The position numbers and the translations under genes were made by a program. The notes below the pieces were generated by a model. It made no database searches. It was not told where the DNA came from and saw nothing but the letters and a program-made list of their open reading frames with translations. A DNA stretch of 32,409 nt from Actinomycetota bacterium (GTDB lineage: Bacteria; Actinomycetota; Thermoleophilia; UBA2241): positions 6,822 through 39,230 of the forward strand of contig PMKK01000250.1 of the NCBI GenBank assembly GCA_003157715.1, read 5' to 3'. Positions 29,648 through 32,409 of this stretch are shown one piece after another. Position 1 is the first letter of the stretch; each line of letters starts with the position of its first letter.

Positions 29648-30561
29648 ACTCAGTCATTCAGGAAGACAACGAGCTACAGCTGCCCGAGCGGCTCCAGCTC
29701 GCGGGCCGTGACGTGCCGGCGGCAGACGCCAGGCAGGTGACTCTCTATCTGTTCCGGTTGCCGGATGGCTCGGACATGGAGATGGTCGCGGTACCGGCAG
29801 GCGACTTCGTCATGGGGACTGACGACTCGGAAGCACCGGACTGGGAGAAGCCGAAGCACACCCATCCTATGGACCACTTCTATTGGATTGGCCGCAACGA
29901 CGTGACGCGTGAGCAATATGGGGTGTTTTGCAATGCGGCAGGCAGAGCCGAACCAGAGAAGGCGCACTTCGACGATGAGCTGGAGGATGTCACGGATCGT
30001 CACCCAGTAGTCATGGTGTCGTGGGAAGACGCGCAGGCCTACTGCGCATGGGCCGGGCTCGTAGTGCCGACCGAAGCCGAATGGGAGAAGGCAGCGCGAG
30101 GCACCGACGGCCGGAAGTATCCGTGGGGGATCGACTGGGACCATACGATGGCGAACTACCTTGATGCATCGTGTCCTGGGGACAGGATCATGATGGGCAA
30201 TGGGAAGACGTTAGACGAGCACATGGCGGCCTTTGGTGGTCGCGACGTGGGGTATGACGACGGATTTCCTTTCACGTCACCCGTAGGGAGCTTCCCGACG
30301 GGAGCGTCGCCTTACGGCGCACTCGACATGGCGGGGAACGTCTTCAATTGGGTCGAAGATTGGTGGGACGAGGCAGGCTTTCCGCGTACCGCCCAGGGCG
30401 ACTTCTCACCTCCTCGGGGCGGCACGTGGCACGTCGACCGCGGCAGCAGCTGGGGCAACCCCGGGGTGCTCGCCTGTCGCACTACCATGCGCTACGGATA
30501 TCCACCGACGGAGCGCAACGAGCATCTCGGCTTTCGTGTGCTACTAAGATCCGCTTCCTAG
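29644..30561 (+). CDS. SUMF1/formylglycine-generating enzyme-fold protein
   Basis: This 305-residue protein has the FGE-sulfatase fold. EMVAVPAGDFVMGTDDSEAP opens the domain, then PVVMVSWEDAQAYCAWAG, VPTEAEWEKAARG, KYPWG, SPYGALDMAGNVFNWVEDWW, RGSSW and HLGFRVLLR. True FGEs use two cysteines after the GGS[YW] block; here the region reads RGSSWGNPGVLACR, so only C278 remains and the first Cys position is Asn. Classical sulfatase activation is therefore unlikely. No signal peptide is seen. Its G+C looks lower than its neighbours'. It has no sulfatase nearby and sits behind the captured tetR promoter. Confidence 0.9.
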   Translation: MNSVIQEDNELQLPERLQLAGRDVPAADARQVTLYLFRLPDGSDMEMVAVPAGDFVMGTDDSEAPDWEKPKHTHPMDHFYWIGRNDVTREQYGVFCNAAGRAEPEKAHFDDELEDVTDRHPVVMVSWEDAQAYCAWAGLVVPTEAEWEKAARGTDGRKYPWGIDWDHTMANYLDASCPGDRIMMGNGKTLDEHMAAFGGRDVGYDDGFPFTSPVGSFPTGASPYGALDMAGNVFNWVEDWWDEAGFPRTAQGDFSPPRGGTWHVDRGSSWGNPGVLACRTTMRYGYPPTERNEHLGFRVLLRSAS

Positions 30562-30580
30562 CAATTGGACGCTTCTTCTT

Positions 30581-30709
30581 CGAGAACGATGTTCGCAGGA
30601 ATCTTGACGGAATCACGGCAGACTGAGTACATTGTTTGCAATGATGTCGAGCCGTGGGGTCATATGGGTTCGTCCGGAGCGGGCCGCTCGCGGTCCTGCC
30701 CCCTCGCTC
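30581..30709. repeat. Duplicated tetR promoter and 5' end, copy 2 (intact gene)
   Basis: This is the partner of 29416-29546. It contains the promoter TTGACG (30604-30609), 18-base spacer and TACATT (30628-30633), seven bases before ATG 30641, and the first codons of the intact tetR. The TGTTCGCA/TGTTTGCA pair lies at about 30590-30597 and 30633-30640. Confidence 0.85.
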
Positions 30710-31360
30710 TCCCGTGAGCGGATCGCCACGGCCGCCGTGACGCTGGCCGACACGCAAGGGATCGAGGCGGTCTCGATGCGGGCCCTGGCGGTCGAGCTCG
30801 GTGTCGGAGCGGCATCGCTCTACCGCTACATCGCCCGCAAGGACGAGCTGGTCGAGCTGATGGTCGACGCGGTGATGGGCGGCGACCTGGAGTTCGAGGT
30901 CCGCGGGGATTGGCGCCACGACCTGCGCTCGTTCGCTCACGGCCTGCGGGCCATGGTCCTGCGCCACCCCTGGATGGCCGTCCCGAGCGCCGGCCTGCCC
31001 TATTCTGGACCAAACATGGCTCAGTGCTACGAGCGTCTGCTCAGCGCGATCGACGGTCTCGGCCTCGAGATCGACGAGATGCTCGTGATGGTCCAAACGC
31101 TCGACGCCTTCGTCCGTGGTCGCGTGCTCGAGGAGCTCTCCGAGCAGGAAGCCGTCCGGCGTTCCGGCCTTGACCAGGAGCAATGGATGCAAACCCAGGT
31201 CCCTTACATCGAGAGCCTTATCGAGAGCGGCCGCTACCCGCTGCTCACCCGCGTCGTCCTCGACGCTCAGGCACCACACGACCCCGACCGCATCGAGCGC
31301 GGCTTCGACCTGGGGCTCGAGCGAGTGCTTGATGGCCTCGCGACGATGCTCCGGTCTTGA
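30641..31360 (+). CDS. TetR family regulator (TetR_C_1 type)
   Basis: This is a repressor of about 239 residues, starting at ATG 30641 or 30644. RERIATAAVTLADTQGIEAVSMRALAVELGVGAASLYRYIARKDELVELMVD is a textbook helix-turn-helix, and the C-terminal part (HPWMAVPSAGLPYSGPNMAQCYERLL) is the TetR_C_1 type common in actinobacteria. There is no ribosome site; the -10 box TACATT lies seven bases upstream, so a leaderless message is likely. Because its promoter is duplicated upstream of the SUMF1-type gene, it may control that gene and the neighbouring DHA2 exporters as well as itself. Confidence 0.9.
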   Translation: MMSSRGVIWVRPERAARGPAPSLSRERIATAAVTLADTQGIEAVSMRALAVELGVGAASLYRYIARKDELVELMVDAVMGGDLEFEVRGDWRHDLRSFAHGLRAMVLRHPWMAVPSAGLPYSGPNMAQCYERLLSAIDGLGLEIDEMLVMVQTLDAFVRGRVLEELSEQEAVRRSGLDQEQWMQTQVPYIESLIESGRYPLLTRVVLDAQAPHDPDRIERGFDLGLERVLDGLATMLRS

Positions 31361-31513
31361 GGGCGTCCGCGAGCTCTCTCTCGGAGACCTCACAGCTTTG
31401 GCGGGCGTTCTCACGCTCGAGCTGCTTGAGCCGTTTCGCCTGCTCGCCGAGCAGCACCTCGGCTGGCGCAGCTTGGCGATGATCTCCTCGGGGCGATAGC
31501 GCTTCCTGGGCAT
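31353..31513 (-). mobile_element. IS3-family transposase OrfA remnant
   Basis: From ATG 31513 the minus strand encodes MPRKRYRPEEIIAKLRQ, the usual start of IS3-group OrfA. The next frame gives AEVLLGEQAKRLKQLEREN, then ERELADALK, the leucine-zipper part. About 35 residues of the helix-turn-helix region between them are missing and the frame has shifted. OrfB and terminal repeats are not seen. The remnant abuts the tetR stop and marks past IS activity next to the duplicated segment. Confidence 0.8.
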
Positions 31514-31576
31514 GATCTGGCTCCTCGGTCGTCGAGAAGCCCTACATTGCGGATGGACCGATTTCAGGGGCGCCGG

Positions 31577-32409
31577 TCATCCGCGTCGAGGCACTCGAAT
31601 GACCAGAAGGGATATGACGAAAGCAACCGCGGCGATAGCCGCGCCCACCACGAAGGCAGTCGTGTAGCCGTGGGCTGTCGCAACCGCTGACGCGGACCGA
31701 GCCAGGCTGCCCTGGGAAGCCGCAGCCGTACTGCTCAACTTGCTCTTGGTAGCGTCGATCGCCACCGTCGCCAACACAGCCACGCCGAGTGATCCGCCGA
31801 TCTGCTGTGCTGTGTTCAGCAAGGCTGAAGCCAATCCCGCCTCGCCACTCGGTACTCCGGAGACTGCAGTCAGTGTCGAGGGAACGAACGTCAGCCCCAT
31901 GCCCAGACCAAGGACCAGCAAAGGCCCAAGAACGTCGGCATAGCCGCTCGACACCGTAAGCCTCGACATCCACAGCAACGCGAGGGTCGCGGCGGCAGGC
32001 CCGACGAGCAGCGGCACGCGGATCCCGATGCGACCCACCAGTCGCGAGGCGACGACGGAAGCAGCGAGAACCGCGGCGCTCATCGGCAAGAATCCCACGC
32101 CGGTCTCGATGGCGCTCCATCCCAGGATGTTCTGCAAGAACTGCGTGAGGAAGTAGAACATCGCAAAGAGGACGGCGCCGACACAGAACATGATCCCGTA
32201 CGTCCCCGCGCGGTTACGATTCCCGAAGATCGCGAGGGGCATGAGAGGTTCCCGGCTCCTCGACTCTATGAGGGCACACGCGACCAGCAGGAGCGCGGCG
32301 GCAACCAAAGGAACGATGGTGCCGGGGACGCGCCATCCGTGGCTTGCCGCATGCGACAACCCATAGACAAGCGCGAACATGCCGCCGGTCACCGTGATCG
32401 CCCCTGGCA
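31577..32409 (-). CDS. DHA2 family MFS drug exporter (N-terminal part outside window)
   Basis: This C-terminal part of about 277 residues runs off the window end. It includes about helices 7-14: TGGMFALVYGLSHAASHGW, ALIESRSREPLMPLAIF, MFYFLTQFLQNILGWS, LGLGMGLTFVPSTLTAVSG and EAGLASALLNTAQQIGGSLG. Block by block it matches the exporter at 27703 closely and the one at 18908 less so, indicating duplication. It is convergent with the tetR gene at 30641, separated by the IS3 remnant. Confidence 0.92.
   Translation of the reverse strand, partial: PGAITVTGGMFALVYGLSHAASHGWRVPGTIVPLVAAALLLVACALIESRSREPLMPLAIFGNRNRAGTYGIMFCVGAVLFAMFYFLTQFLQNILGWSAIETGVGFLPMSAAVLAASVVASRLVGRIGIRVPLLVGPAAATLALLWMSRLTVSSGYADVLGPLLVLGLGMGLTFVPSTLTAVSGVPSGEAGLASALLNTAQQIGGSLGVAVLATVAIDATKSKLSSTAAASQGSLARSASAVATAHGYTTAFVVGAAIAAVAFVISLLVIRVPRRG

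Noticed and set aside
1..32409. tRNA, rRNA or riboswitch
   Set aside because: I found no tRNA cloverleaf sequence, rRNA segment or known riboswitch core by eye; a covariance-model search would be decisive.

Overview
This window reads as the chromosome of a high-GC bacterium (about two-thirds G+C by eye), most likely an actinomycete-type lineage (Actinomycetota, perhaps Thermoleophilia or Coriobacteriia). Reasons are the strong third-position G/C bias, GTG/TTG starts, DHA2-type multidrug exporters next to TetR genes, and several promoters whose -10 box lies only 6-7 bases before the start codon, as in leaderless transcripts. Taxonomy is inference. I see no rRNA, tRNA, CRISPR array or phage genes.

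Layout. 1-2909: end of an unknown gene, then a TetR-ABC exporter cassette. 2906-5399 (minus): MarR, an isochorismatase-fold protein without its nucleophile cysteine, and an EntS-like MFS exporter. 5563-7755: TetR plus DHA2 exporter. 7767-9898 (minus): arsR-arsM-nitroreductase. 10171-15023: SDR-TetR pair, a flavoprotein, an EamA permease, a DUF1801 protein and a ComB-family phosphatase. 15125-18429 (minus): DHA2 exporter carrying a large heptad-repeat insertion, translationally coupled to a TetR. 18560-21970: DHA2 exporter with a decayed DHFR-like gene, divergent MarR and an SDR. 22054-23126: SDR/AKR scrap, MarR divergent from a VOC protein with paired operators, terminator. 23301-26270 (minus): methyltransferase, TetR, alpha/beta hydrolase, DUF4260. 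26275-27700: broken SDR and quinone-oxidoreductase genes. 27703-32409: two related DHA2 exporters flanking a SUMF1/FGE-fold gene that sits behind a duplicated tetR promoter, the intact tetR, and an IS3 remnant.

The common theme is one local repressor per small detoxification or efflux unit: ten intact one-component regulators (six TetR, three MarR, one ArsR), six MFS exporters (one cut by the window end) and one ABC exporter in 32 kb. Several operators can be seen as inverted repeats. Between the intact units lie at least eight truncated or frameshifted genes, mostly oxidoreductases. This suggests an island that gains and loses xenobiotic-response cassettes by repeated recombination. The strongest candidates for something undescribed are the MFS/heptad-repeat fusion (15772-18429) and the capture of a tetR promoter and 5' end by the SUMF1-type gene (29416-30709).
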